The translations under genes and the position numbers were made by a program. The notes beneath the pieces are model-generated. The model was not told where the DNA came from. It saw only the letters and a program-made list of their open reading frames with translations, and did not search any database. A stretch of DNA of 64,000 bases, taken from Naumovozyma dairenensis CBS 421 (taxonomy: Eukaryota > Ascomycota > Saccharomycetes > Saccharomycetales > Saccharomycetaceae). Positions 1 through 10,699 of this stretch are shown in pieces. Location: NCBI RefSeq assembly GCF_000227115.2, contig NC_016487.1, forward strand, positions 722,485 through 786,484. The letters run 5' to 3'. Every line of letters begins with the position of its first letter. The first letter of the stretch is position 1.

Positions 1-438
1 ATTATTAAGATTGTTTTTGCATGTCTACGATTTCGGCCGGCATGCCTACAAGAGTTTGGTATTGGGTCGGTTAAGTTGTATGGTTATGCTGAGTGTTTAC
101 TCAGGCGTTCTGGATTAGTCTCTCCTAATCAAACCTACAAGTATTTAGAGTGTCCTGCGGAGCACCTAGTCGAAAGGACTTTGGGAGCGGTGTTCATGAT
201 TACGAATTTTGTTTTATGCATGCATGCCTTCAACGAGATATTATATGAACTTCTAGAATCTGTCGACTTACTAAGCTATTACTTTATTAACATTATCCTA
301 AGCCACAATTGTGTTAAAGAACTAATTGTATGCCTGTGGAAAGAAGATCCTACTAACTTTTATTTCTATTTTATTTTATTATTACCAATCCAGCGAATTG
401 CCGTGGAACAGAAAAGGGTAAAGTATTATGAGGTTTGA
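1..438 (+). other. Unassigned open reading frame cut by the left edge
   Basis: One frame is open from the first base to a TGA at 436-438, about 145 codons, without an ATG near its start; the first in-frame Met is well inside. The translation is rich in Leu, Ile, Phe and Cys and matches no family I recognise. It is not the gene expected here by synteny (EDC1). It could be the 3' end of a gene starting outside the window, a decayed gene, or chance. It lies upstream of a tRNA gene, a place where yeast retrotransposons often insert. Confidence 0.15.
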
Positions 439-758
439 CATTAAACGAACTTAAAAGGAAACATAGTATCCAAATTACCTATTATAGATATGTTAGAGAA
501 AAGTAATCGCTAGTAAGAAAGGTTATTGACAAGAGAAAAAGTATTTTGGAAAGATTATAAAAGAACTGAAAGTTGAACTAGAATTAGAGGTATTTTAGTT
601 AGTTATTTATATCTCTTTATTAGTTATTGTTCATACCATATAAAGAGAGCAACCCGAAACATCTATTCGTTAGAATCCTAAATCCTACTCTCTGCGTTTA
701 AGAAGTTAAGATTTTGATCTATTACCCAACCCATATTTTATAAAAAATGAAATAGTAA
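439..758. other. Gene-free stretch upstream of tRNA-Ser
   Basis: AT-rich DNA between the left open frame and the tRNA gene. Its position fits a decayed solo LTR, but I could not find matching terminal TG...CA ends or a target duplication, so I leave it unassigned. Confidence 0.3.
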
Positions 759-840
759 GGCAACTTGGCCGAGTGGTTAAGGCGAAAGATTAGAAATCTT
801 TTGGGCTTTGCCCGCGCAGGTTCGAGTCCTGCAGTTGTCG
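759..840 (+). tRNA. tRNA-Ser, anticodon AGA
   Basis: The 82-nt sequence folds as a class II (long variable arm) tRNA. The acceptor arm pairs GGCAACT with AGTTGTC, followed by discriminator G at 840. The D arm contains GAGTGGTTAAGGC, the anticodon loop TTAGAAA puts AGA at 792-794, a variable arm follows, and the T loop is GGTTCGAGTCC. No intron is present. It reads UCU and, through inosine at position 34, UCC. From memory it looks the same as S. cerevisiae tRNA-Ser(AGA). It lies about 150 bp upstream of COG1. Confidence 0.98.
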
Positions 841-996
841 TTATGTTTTTCAACTTTAATTTTTTTTGTTTGCTGAATATAGTGAAAATGTACATAAAAT
901 TTAAGTAACTCTTGAACAATTTCACTCAAAACTATTATCTTTTACTCGATATTTACTAGTGTTCATATCTAGAAGAGCGAGCAAGACGCTATAAAC

Positions 997-2679
997 ATGA
1001 ATGATTTGGAACCAATTGATACTCATTTACAACTTAGTTCAGAAGGTGACGTGAGAAAGTTGTTCGAAAATTATCATATTCAACAAATTAAAGATTTCAA
1101 TATTTCATTTAACAACCGTGTTCATAAAGTTAATGTCGAATTTAATAATGAATTGAATGTTAAATATAAAGATATATTATCTGTAACAAATGAAGTGAAT
1201 ACATTATTTCAAAAACTGAAATCTATTGACTCCAATTTCAAAGAACTTTGCTTTAATGATAACCTTTATCAATTAAGGAAAATTCCAGATCTATCATCAA
1301 TAGACGATGGATCATCAACAATATCATCAAATAAGAACCGTGGCGGTATGAATATTGAAAGTGATAAACAGTTCATAAACTCACAATTATTATTAAAAAT
1401 ATCAAATTGGTCCCTATCAATATCGAATTTCATGACTAGATTCCCAGTATCTTCTAACCCTACAATTTTATTCAATGATATGATTACAAATTTCAATATC
1501 TTGCGAGATACATGTGATCTTTCTACACAATCATATGATACTATTATATCGTGTAAATGTAAGGAGTTTCAAAACTTCCTAATTGATTCGATCAACTCAT
1601 CAAAAATTGATTTCCCTTTAATTGAATGGATTAAATTGTATAATTTATTTTTTAACATCTTACCAGACAGATCACACAGTAAAAAACAAGGATGCGAGCA
1701 TCAACCGCATTCAAATAATCTCCAAAGATGGTGGGACCATGATAAAGTAAACCAATTGGAATCATTAATTTTTAATTCAATCTTTCAATATGATATCGAT
1801 ACATTATTACAACTATCACCATCGCCAAGTACGACTATAGATGATGGATATGAGGGAAACAATGATAATTTACTGATTTCCAGTTTTATTAAAATGGAAA
1901 AATTTGAGAAAAGGTTAATTGGAAAGACAATAGATGACATCAAAAAATGTATAGAAAATATCAAAGATTCAACAGAAAATGAACATGCACAAGGAGGCAA
2001 AGATAATGCAAACTTAGATAGTTCCACAGATGAAAATATTAACATAATTATTAAACAATCAAAATTATTATCAATGGGGTTGATTAATGATCAAAGGATA
2101 AAGTTATTTGAAAATTCAAAACCAATTATTACAATGATTAAAAATTTGAAAACATACAATTGTGATTCGGCAATCATTAAAAAACTCAAGGATGAATTTA
2201 CCCAATTACTTCAAGATTCCATTCCATCGATTAAATCTGTTGAGAATATTATATCAGAAGAAGTTCATGACCAAGAAATGGAAGAAAAGCAAGAAAGTAT
2301 CGGACTAAAGAAAAATCAAACCTCAGAATTTGAACAACAAAGTATAATCACAAATGCTGATAAACCAGAAGCAGAAGTTGAATCGAAAGCATTGCCAGAA
2401 ATCACCAAAGAGTTTCAAACCCATCAAACGGAACTGAAGACAGCGGAGGGGAAAGAACCTGACGTTGTTGTGGAAGACGAAGAAGATTCTGAGAGATATC
2501 CTGATGATATTGTTCAAGATGTTACAGAAGAAAATAGCGGTGATAAGCAAGACATAGTTGAAAGTATCCTCCCTTCCTTTGACAGCGAAAATATTGTTCT
2601 AAAACTTGTGTCTAATTATAATGATATAAATTTCAAAAAGTTCTTGGAATCTCAACTTAAAGAATTATCCACTATATAA
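997..2679 (+). CDS. COG1: Conserved oligomeric Golgi complex subunit 1 (COG1)
   Basis: A 560-residue protein. COG1 belongs to the eight-subunit COG tethering complex, which catches retrograde vesicles at the Golgi. The best conserved part is residues 15-75, where an acidic start, the segment DVRKLFENYHIQQIKDF and a long amphipathic helix match the Cog1/Vps51-type N-terminus. The rest is weakly conserved, and about residues 415-525 are a charged Glu/Asp/Lys low-complexity stretch before a final helical segment. It is longer than the S. cerevisiae protein (about 417 residues), mostly through this charged region. The ATG at 997 is the first in frame and is followed at once by the conserved block. 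Synteny with SDT1 and VRG4 downstream supports the name more firmly than similarity alone. Confidence 0.85.
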   Translation: MNDLEPIDTHLQLSSEGDVRKLFENYHIQQIKDFNISFNNRVHKVNVEFNNELNVKYKDILSVTNEVNTLFQKLKSIDSNFKELCFNDNLYQLRKIPDLSSIDDGSSTISSNKNRGGMNIESDKQFINSQLLLKISNWSLSISNFMTRFPVSSNPTILFNDMITNFNILRDTCDLSTQSYDTIISCKCKEFQNFLIDSINSSKIDFPLIEWIKLYNLFFNILPDRSHSKKQGCEHQPHSNNLQRWWDHDKVNQLESLIFNSIFQYDIDTLLQLSPSPSTTIDDGYEGNNDNLLISSFIKMEKFEKRLIGKTIDDIKKCIENIKDSTENEHAQGGKDNANLDSSTDENINIIIKQSKLLSMGLINDQRIKLFENSKPIITMIKNLKTYNCDSAIIKKLKDEFTQLLQDSIPSIKSVENIISEEVHDQEMEEKQESIGLKKNQTSEFEQQSIITNADKPEAEVESKALPEITKEFQTHQTELKTAEGKEPDVVVEDEEDSERYPDDIVQDVTEENSGDKQDIVESILPSFDSENIVLKLVSNYNDINFKKFLESQLKELSTI

Positions 2680-2972
2680 GAACGAAATATGATAATTAGA
2701 TGAATACATACTACTTCAAAACTATATATTGCCATAGAAACTATTTGACAAGGCAGCTAATCTTTCATTTTTTCATTTTACATATATATTGCTTTTTTCT
2801 TTTGTATTAAATAGTTTGAATCGGAATTTACAAAATATGTTTAAAAATTATAAAGATATCATAACGCCAAGAAGAAAACAGGCGATGATGAAACAGATTT
2901 AAAGGAGCAGAGCAAACCAAAATAAAAAAGGCCCTATTTGTTGAATGATTCTACTAAAATAAAATAAAATAG

Positions 2973-3827
<855 letters not shown>

Positions 3828-4198
3828 TCAGGGATACACAGGCATATACTTATAGACAGATATCAATACATATATATATATATATACATATATCTATGTG
3901 TAGACGTAATTCACATACAATCAACTATAAACAGTAACGATATAGTTTTGCATTAAAGTATATACACTTATTTAGAGGAAAATATGGGAAAACACGATTG
4001 GAATCAGCAACATTCTATCTAACCTGAAATTTTTAAATTCTTAGTTGTTATTGTTGATTTCTTTCTCTACCTCTCAAAGTTTAAAATAATATAAGAAATA
4101 AAATACAGGAATATGTGGGAACAAAAAAGGAATGAAAATTCTCTAAACATCATTTATCATAAAAAAAATTTTCAACTTCAGCTTTAATTTCAATATAT
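3828..4198. other. Intergenic, shared 3' region of SDT1 and VRG4
   Basis: The two genes converge here. The stretch holds a TA dinucleotide run near 3869-3886 and other AT-rich elements typical of yeast 3' end formation. I see no gene. Confidence 0.5.
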
Positions 4199-5200
4199 TT
4201 ATTTAGTATGGTTTTGTTGTTTCTTTTGCTTAGCAACGGCATAAACAATACCAGATAAGAAACCTATAAAGATGGATAAAATGGATAAGAAGTTTCTTGG
4301 GGCATCAAAGAAGATTAAACCAGATAAAGCGATTGGTAATTTGTTTAAAGCACCGACCATTGAATATGTAGTGGAAGAAGTGACACGAACACACCAACCT
4401 GAACAATAAGAAATCCCAACAGATGCCATACCTGAAATGATCATAGCGGTTAATGAATCGCCCGATAAATTAGTAGCCAAATTAGCTGACGACCAATCTT
4501 CCACGATGAAAGAGAAAATTAAAAGAATTGGTAAAGCTAATATGTTATTGTAGAACATGGTGTCGAAATCTTTGAAGTTAGTTAACTTAATTCTCTTTCT
4601 CATGATCAAGACAAATAGTGCAGATGAAATACAATTGGTGAACATCCAAAAGTAACCTGGGTTTAATAGGGCAGATGTTTGAGACACAGTTTCTTCAGCC
4701 AAGTTTTTAGCGGCAAGGGCTTGTTGATCCCCCCATGTAGCGACAACAGAAGAAAAGACCATTAACAAGAAAGAGGATAATTCCATAGAAGTAACTGAAC
4801 CACCAAAGAATAAGACCTCACCGTATGCAATCAATATAATAGTTAAATTCTTGAAAATGGTGTAAATTGGGACAGCTAAGAATTGTAAAGCCTTGGAAGA
4901 GGTATAAATCATAAGGACCAAAAGGACAGAAATTGGAAACCAGTTTTTAGCATCTGCCTTATTTAATGGACGGAATTTAGCATAACCTAAGGTCTTTAAG
5001 ACGATAAGAGTCAATGTACAAACTAAAGATTGAACAAATAACATAACGAAATTCATGTTGAAATTTTCCAAATTGACAACGAATTTGTTTGTCACTGTCA
5101 TTAAGATGGAAGAACCACAGTATGACAAAATGGATATCGGACCAGAGTTAGCAACACCTGCCCATGGGTTATGTGGAGTTAGAGGTTTAATATCAGACAT
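4199..5200 (-). CDS. VRG4: Golgi GDP-mannose transporter VRG4
   Basis: A 333-residue multi-pass nucleotide-sugar transporter (DMT superfamily) that exchanges cytosolic GDP-mannose for GMP across the Golgi membrane, feeding mannan, N-glycan and sphingolipid mannosylation. About ten hydrophobic segments cover the chain. Both signature motifs of GDP-mannose transporters are present: FYNN at 216-219 and GALNK at 283-287. The C-terminal tail is lysine-rich, as in retrieval signals of Golgi proteins. Length is close to S. cerevisiae Vrg4 (337). Start ATG at 5198-5200 gives the usual short cytosolic N-terminus. Two SBF-type motifs lie upstream (5526-5543). Confidence 0.95.
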   Translation of the reverse strand: MSDIKPLTPHNPWAGVANSGPISILSYCGSSILMTVTNKFVVNLENFNMNFVMLFVQSLVCTLTLIVLKTLGYAKFRPLNKADAKNWFPISVLLVLMIYTSSKALQFLAVPIYTIFKNLTIILIAYGEVLFFGGSVTSMELSSFLLMVFSSVVATWGDQQALAAKNLAEETVSQTSALLNPGYFWMFTNCISSALFVLIMRKRIKLTNFKDFDTMFYNNILALPILLIFSFIVEDWSSANLATNLSGDSLTAMIISGMASVGISYCSGWCVRVTSSTTYSMVGALNKLPIALSGLIFFDAPRNFLSILSIFIGFLSGIVYAVAKQKKQQNHTK

Positions 5201-5631
5201 CTCGTCTTATTTGGTTTTTTTCTTGTTATTAATATGATACTAAAGAAACCTGATTAAATTCTGGATGGCTCCCTTTTTAATTGTAATAAATTATTGTAAA
5301 TGAAAAGGAATGATATTATAAGAGACAAACTATATTCAAGATGGAGTAGGTAATGATAAATAAAAAAAGGTTGTTTGTTAATGCAACGTAGCTGTTAACA
5401 GATAATTTTTCAATTTTCCATGTTGGCCAAATCTGAGATGCACCAAAAATACGTCTTTGGATAAATGAAAATGGAAACTGCGACAGAAATTATTTTTGAA
5501 AAAATATTTTAATTTTTTTTTCTGACGCGAAAGGATTTTCGCGGATTGTCCCAAAAGGGAAACATGTTTTGGCGGTTCATTAGGGTTTCAGGGGCTATAG
5601 GGTTTTTAGCGTAATCAAATAAGTATCAGCC
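5201..5631. other. VRG4 promoter region
   Basis: This stretch separates VRG4 from the 3' end of the MTC3-like gene on the same strand. Besides the paired CGCGAAA motifs (listed separately) it contains A/T runs and a CT-rich tract next to VRG4. No gene is seen. Confidence 0.5.
5526..5543. promoter_or_regulatory. Inverted pair of SBF-like CRCGAAA motifs
   Basis: CGCGAAA at 5526-5532 and its reverse complement TTTCGCG at 5537-5543 form an inverted pair about 330 bp upstream of VRG4. CRCGAAA is the S. cerevisiae Swi4/SBF site for late-G1 transcription. Binding here is inferred from the motif only. Confidence 0.4.
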
Positions 5632-6108
5632 CTATACAGCTGTTTCCTGGTGATCCCATTCCTTTAAAGTCTCTTTGTCTCTCTTGAGATTTAAAAGGGA
5701 AACACCAGCTGCACTCAATAAGATCAAATTGAAGACTGTTCTCATTAAGATATAAGATAAATTGAGTTCCTTACCACCATTGCCTAGACCATTCTTGTTC
5801 TTGGCCTCAGATCTGGGTCCCCATTTTCCGTAGCTAATGGAGTAGATGGCCATTTGTTCCTCTCGAGACATTTTACTCCAATTCCCTTCCATCTTCCACC
5901 GCAGGTACTCAAGAATTTCATCTTTCAACATCTTGGGTTTTATGATATCCCATTTTTGTGGTACATCTTTTATCTCATCAGGCGGTATATAAACATCTTG
6001 CTTGGAGGCAGAAGGTGGCGATGTATGTGATAGTCTTGCACTAGATTTCATCGAGGCTCTCCTTGCAACCAGGCAAAAAGTATTCTTTTTTGGTAATCTT
6101 AAAAGCAT
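5632..6108 (-). CDS. MTC3: MTC3-like mitochondrial protein with a cytochrome oxidase subunit 5/IV fold
   Basis: A 158-residue protein. The first 30 residues are rich in Arg, Lys and Ser and lack acids, like a mitochondrial presequence. Residues 75-99 contain WSKMSREEQMAIYSISYGKW followed by GPR, the hallmark of yeast Cox5a/Cox5b, and residues about 119-140 form one membrane span followed by a charged tail. It lies where S. cerevisiae has YGL226W (MTC3), a mitochondrial protein of unclear function, so I name it by position. The spacing of the motif and the span matches Cox5, but the chain diverges elsewhere. A true oxidase subunit is the alternative. Confidence 0.75.
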   Translation of the reverse strand: MLLRLPKKNTFCLVARRASMKSSARLSHTSPPSASKQDVYIPPDEIKDVPQKWDIIKPKMLKDEILEYLRWKMEGNWSKMSREEQMAIYSISYGKWGPRSEAKNKNGLGNGGKELNLSYILMRTVFNLILLSAAGVSLLNLKRDKETLKEWDHQETAV

Positions 6109-6399
6109 CCTTATATATATATATTCAACTATTTACCTCTCGTGTATTGTTCCTAAGTCAAAGTAGTTTAATATGCTTGTCTCTTTCCATATAAATATAG
6201 TATAATATAATATAACATAATACAAAGCTTACTTTTTATTGATTTGCCGCCCGTGGGAGATTTTACCATATTGTGGTTAATAACAAAAATTTAAAGGTTA
6301 AAACCTGGATACGTGGAACTTAACTAGTAGAAAGAACAGGAATTATGGAGAGCAGTAAAAAAGACTAGAAGATTAAACGATCAACGATATAAGTGTAAA

Positions 6400-6761
6400 A
6401 TGGCTTACGAAGAACTATATGTATGTATCTAATAGAGATCCGGTGTAAAGACCGACAACAATTGCATGCTCCATGGATACTAACAACAATCAAAAATTTA
6501 AAACGAAATATTATCTTACAGAGAGAATTCAACGACACTGTACCATTCCAACCAATTTTCCAATTGGCTACTCAACCTAAATTTGCCATTATTGCATCCA
6601 TCATTTCCTTACTTCTAATAACTTTAAGTTTATCAGTTTCATCTTCTGAAAAACATTTCATGACAAAATTAATATTCTGTGCAACAATAAATATAATGGC
6701 AAGTGGGTTTGTCGGTATTGCAGCCGTTTTCGCTGCCAATTCATTTGGTGTTTATGTCTAA
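6400..6761 (+). CDS. OST5: Oligosaccharyltransferase subunit OST5, spliced
   Basis: A two-exon gene: exon 1 is 6400-6420 (seven codons, MAYEELY), the intron is 6421-6521, and exon 2 is 6522-6761. The intron starts GTATGT, has TACTAAC at 6478-6484 and ends TTACAG. The product is 86 residues, the same as S. cerevisiae Ost5, with REFN after the junction and a conserved SFGVYV-type C-terminus. Two hydrophobic spans fill most of the chain. Ost5 is a small subunit of the ER oligosaccharyltransferase, associated with Ost1. The unspliced frame gives a wrong N-terminus. The intron position matches the one known in S. cerevisiae. Confidence 0.96.
6421..6521 (+). other. OST5 spliceosomal intron
   Basis: A 101-nt intron. 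It has a consensus GTATGT donor, a perfect TACTAAC branch site 37 nt before the acceptor, and a TTACAG acceptor. It falls in phase 0 after codon 7. Confidence 0.95.
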
Positions 6762-7054
6762 AATAACTATAATAGTGTACCTGCAGTACTGCAAGAAAAT
6801 AATGTTTCCAATTGTATAAATTTATGCCTGAGCTAGAAACCAAGTTACCACTTTTTTCTATCAACTGAGATGAATTTTCCTACAAGCTTTCGGTAGTGTA
6901 CACCACAAAATACTACCTTTTAAATATTGTTATTTTTTTATTATAGAATATAGCCTATATATTTTGCTGTAACGTTTGAAAAGTAAGTCCCTTTTCAAGA
7001 GATTAATTAATGGTATCATATGTTAACTTGTCTTTTCCCCTGAAGCGTGACTCA

Positions 7055-10000
7055 TTATATATTCAAGAAATCCTCGTCGATATTAACAGCTCTGTAATAT
7101 CGACAATTTCCATTGGAACCAGAGGTATCAATCCTGTAATTCCTCATGGTAGATAGCATGGTTCTTGTATACCCCATTATATCTTCCAAAGAACAACTAC
7201 TTTTCTTCTTCAAGAATTGTAAAACATTAGAATTGATGACTTGGAATAAACGATCTTGTAGGTATTCTTTCGACAAATACATAGAAAGATCACCAGTAAC
7301 TTCATTAACAGGATCATCATATGCTAACAGTAAGGAGATGTTATCTAAATGTCTTTTAAAATTTTCTCTTAGAGCTCCTGGAATATTTTCATTATAGACA
7401 AATTCTTGCGTTAATAATTGTCCATTTTTGATGGTCTCTTCAATATTCATCCCAGGTGCATTAGAAATAAATGAAATTAAGTATTCGGCAATTTTTAATT
7501 CAAACGATAATTCAATATTACTTTGTAATAGATTAGGTAGTTCCGAATTAATCCAAGTGACACATCCCTTAATATCTCCATTATAAACAAGTCGTCTAAT
7601 TTCCTGTCTAATTTGAACTACTTTCTCTTCTTTCAAAATTTGTCTTTCATTATGCCTGATAATTTCTCTTTGGATCTCTAAAGTTTCACAATCTACTATA
7701 TTATCGTTACCACCATCAGAGTCCTTAACAACGGAATCGTCTTGTAAATCCTTTAAGAACGCCTTTGCGACATCAATCATTCCTTCATGAATTAAGTAAT
7801 CATTTATCATCACGTTCAATGTATCAACAATTAAATCTCCATTCTCTGTATCATTCAAATGGTTTATTGCTGTATCTGTGGGCTTCGTTAACCTTCCATC
7901 TTTATTATATCTTGTATCTGGGCCTAATAAAAATGTACTTAGAGATTTCTTTCTATGTTCATTATTTTCGATCCCATTTTCGATATCTTTTGTCTTATTG
8001 TTTTCTTCTTCATCAGGTTCTTCAGCTTTAGCTTCATCTTCATCTTCTTCCACGTCTTCCATCTCAGTATTTTTTTGATTAAATGGTTGTAAAATATGTT
8101 GTAAACTTTTATTTTTCCATTTATCTTGATAACCAGAAATATCAAATGCAAACTCTTCATATAATCCGAAATTTGTTCTGACAGAATTACCTGGTTTTAA
8201 AGCAACTGATGGAATAAAATTCAAATCAGGTAGATTTCTAAAAGCAGTTCCTAAATGAACACCATTCTTAGTGAAGAATATTGTACTATCAATATAATTA
8301 ATCCCACAACCAATGATATCATCTCTACAGAATGGTATTGAATAAGGTTCAAATTTTTGACCAAAGTAAATTGATCCATTTTGTCCTGATAATCCGAAAA
8401 ATCCAAAATCTAATCCTTCTTTACTTGCCTTTTTGGAACCACATGTCCTTCTCCATGATTGACCTCTTGATGGATCTCCTCCTTCATGTTCTTCATCTTC
8501 TCCTCCATCATCTTCATCATCATTATCATCGTCATCATCATCACCTTCGATGTCGTCATTGTTTTCATAGTCTTCATTTCCATTGTTATTATTATCATCA
8601 CTTTCATTATGGATATTGTGACGATTTCTTGCAAACAGGTTATTGGTTGTAGTCATGTTAAAAGAAGTATCCATAACGTGTCCAGCACTAGTTGGTCTAC
8701 CAAATTGTTGTTGTGAATCATTTATGGAAAAAACGTTAGCATTATGATTTTCACTGAAGTCGAAATTATAACCAAGTAGAATATTACAATTTTGTGCATT
8801 TTGAGAACTTGTCACTGAAAGAACTCGAATTTCATAATAAAATATACTCATCTTATTAGTTGGAATAAATGTGTTGGCCTTAACCATTGTATAGTTACTT
8901 TGATTCTTATTTGATTTACCAGTAATGGTGGCGGTGGAGGATGTTGGATGTGAACTATTTAATCTGTTTCTTATTGCTGCAGCAGACGTGGATGAGGGAG
9001 CTGGATAAACTTCGTGAGTTGCTGCCAGCGATAAACCTGCAGTACTAGATGCTGACGACTCAGATAAAGTTACAGATTGTAATCTCATTACACCATCTCG
9101 TGATACGGTGACACCACTTGCTGCGGGAGGAGCCCAATGACTTGGTAAGAAATAGCCAATAATGTTATAAATATCCGATGTGACATGATTTGACTTGAAT
9201 TTAAATTTATTTTCATATTGTTTCCTTAAAATGTTTTGCGGTGTTCTTTCTTTCTGGAAGTCATGGTATATAGGGGAAGTATTAGTTTTTCTACTGATAA
9301 CACTTTCAGTTTCACTTCCAATTATTTCCTCATCAGCATCTCCATCTTCTTCATCTTCGTCATCAATATCCATTTCATCGTTATCATCATCATTTTCCTT
9401 ATGGCTATCGTTATTACTATTGGTAACACTTTGTTGAATTGTTGTTGATTCGACGTTATCATTGGACACATTGTCATTAACAGCAGATAATGAAACACTT
9501 CTTGATGATTCTGGCCTACTACTTTCATTCCAAAGATCGTTATCATTATCATTATCATTATCAGAGTTGTAAGGGAATGGTTTTCTCATATTACCATTTT
9601 TTTCAGTAGCCATATTGAATGAATTCCCATTTTTCAATGAAAATCCATTAGCATTAGCATTAGCATTCATTGAATTTCTAGAATATATGGTAGGAATCAA
9701 ATCCATTTGTTTTGGGTAGAAATATTTATAAACTTGAATCAAGTAATTATCATTAGCGGATTCAAAAGATATGGTTCCAAGAACACCTAATTCCATTAAT
9801 CGATGCCAAATTTCCTTTTTGACGTTGAATGGTAAAATCACATTATCAGTCCGTGCTGAGAGAGAGGATGATAAGGAGGAAGTAAGAGCATTACTTGTGT
9901 TGATTCTTGTTGTGTCATCATTATCATCAGCATTTTCATCAGCTAAATTCCATATGTATTTCTGCTTTGTGTTACTGGTACCAGAAGCGACACTGTTAGG

Positions 10001-10153
10001 GTCTTTATTTTGTTCATTTATCCTGTTAAATAATTTTTTATTCTTGATGTATAGATACCATAATTCCTGGGAAACTGGTTGATGTAATAAGTATTCAGGG
10101 AATAGTTGTTTGACAAAAGTTTTGTCAATTTCTTCCATATAATTCGACGACAT
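7055..10153 (-). CDS. VID30: GID/CTLH E3 ligase scaffold subunit VID30 (Gid1)
   Basis: A 1032-residue subunit of the GID ubiquitin ligase, which marks gluconeogenic enzymes for degradation when glucose returns. The N-terminus (FVKQLFPEYLLHQPV, then IWHRLMELGVLGTISFE) matches Vid30. A long Asn/Asp/Glu-rich linker covers about 190-300. A SPRY domain runs roughly 425-700, split by a very acidic insert (about 525-570). It resumes with FGFFGLSGQNGSIYFG and ends in a typical HLGTAFRNLPDL block. LisH (about 780-810) and CTLH/CRA helices complete the chain. S. cerevisiae Vid30 is 958 residues; the excess is low-complexity. The start ATG at 10151-10153 precedes the conserved block directly. Confidence 0.95.
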   Translation of the reverse strand: MSSNYMEEIDKTFVKQLFPEYLLHQPVSQELWYLYIKNKKLFNRINEQNKDPNSVASGTSNTKQKYIWNLADENADDNDDTTRINTSNALTSSLSSSLSARTDNVILPFNVKKEIWHRLMELGVLGTISFESANDNYLIQVYKYFYPKQMDLIPTIYSRNSMNANANANGFSLKNGNSFNMATEKNGNMRKPFPYNSDNDNDNDNDLWNESSRPESSRSVSLSAVNDNVSNDNVESTTIQQSVTNSNNDSHKENDDDNDEMDIDDEDEEDGDADEEIIGSETESVISRKTNTSPIYHDFQKERTPQNILRKQYENKFKFKSNHVTSDIYNIIGYFLPSHWAPPAASGVTVSRDGVMRLQSVTLSESSASSTAGLSLAATHEVYPAPSSTSAAAIRNRLNSSHPTSSTATITGKSNKNQSNYTMVKANTFIPTNKMSIFYYEIRVLSVTSSQNAQNCNILLGYNFDFSENHNANVFSINDSQQQFGRPTSAGHVMDTSFNMTTTNNLFARNRHNIHNESDDNNNNGNEDYENNDDIEGDDDDDDNDDEDDGGEDEEHEGGDPSRGQSWRRTCGSKKASKEGLDFGFFGLSGQNGSIYFGQKFEPYSIPFCRDDIIGCGINYIDSTIFFTKNGVHLGTAFRNLPDLNFIPSVALKPGNSVRTNFGLYEEFAFDISGYQDKWKNKSLQHILQPFNQKNTEMEDVEEDEDEAKAEEPDEEENNKTKDIENGIENNEHRKKSLSTFLLGPDTRYNKDGRLTKPTDTAINHLNDTENGDLIVDTLNVMINDYLIHEGMIDVAKAFLKDLQDDSVVKDSDGGNDNIVDCETLEIQREIIRHNERQILKEEKVVQIRQEIRRLVYNGDIKGCVTWINSELPNLLQSNIELSFELKIAEYLISFISNAPGMNIEETIKNGQLLTQEFVYNENIPGALRENFKRHLDNISLLLAYDDPVNEVTGDLSMYLSKEYLQDRLFQVINSNVLQFLKKKSSCSLEDIMGYTRTMLSTMRNYRIDTSGSNGNCRYYRAVNIDEDFLNI

Positions 10154-10699
10154 TTGAATGGGAGACGAAGAGGGGGGTGAGTGCGTAATATTTGTTGTTT
10201 TCCTTCTTCAAACTTCAGGTTGCAGAAGTTGAGTTAACAAAGGAGAGATGCGTACAACTATTTGTATAAGACTGTTTTCACCTCTTCAAAGAAAAGGAAT
10301 GATTGAAGAACTCTTTCAGTGAAAGAACTTGACGATAGATCATCTTCCATCCTTTCAAAAGGTGGTCTCCCTTTATTATTATCGCCACCAAATGTGCATG
10401 TAGTTGACTGTTTTTGAATCCTCACAGCGCGCGATGTTTTTCATTACGGCGTTAAAGTATTAGCGGAGTACTGCGTAGGTGTAAATATAATACGTATTAT
10501 ATAATTGATAATTGATAATTGATAATTGATAATTGATAATTGATAATTGATAATTGATAAATAAACTTATAAACTTATAAACTTATAAACTTATGAATTA
10601 GTTAGAATATACATATACCTCAGTATAGAAACGGGGCAACTCAAGATTACAGTGGAGAAATGAAATTAGAAATGAATTTGTTAAACGTGAAAACGGAAT
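10154..10699. other. VID30 promoter and SHE10 3' region with tandem repeats
   Basis: Both neighbours are on the minus strand. The part near VID30 is CT-rich; further out lie two adjoining short tandem arrays (10505-10592, listed separately). No gene is seen. Confidence 0.5.
10505..10592. repeat. Two abutting tandem arrays, 7-bp x 8 and 8-bp x 4
   Basis: TTGATAA is repeated eight times without error from 10505 to 10560. ATAAACTT then repeats four times without error from 10561 to 10592. The perfection of both arrays indicates recent expansion. They lie just past the SHE10 stop codon. Confidence 0.97.

Noticed and set aside
440..758. Solo LTR upstream of tRNA-Ser
   Set aside because: Location is suggestive but terminal inverted TG/CA ends and target-site duplication were not found.
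8332..8716. Several open frames on the plus strand opposite VID30, rich in His, Phe or Ile
   Set aside because: They are reverse-strand shadows of the acidic low-complexity part of VID30.
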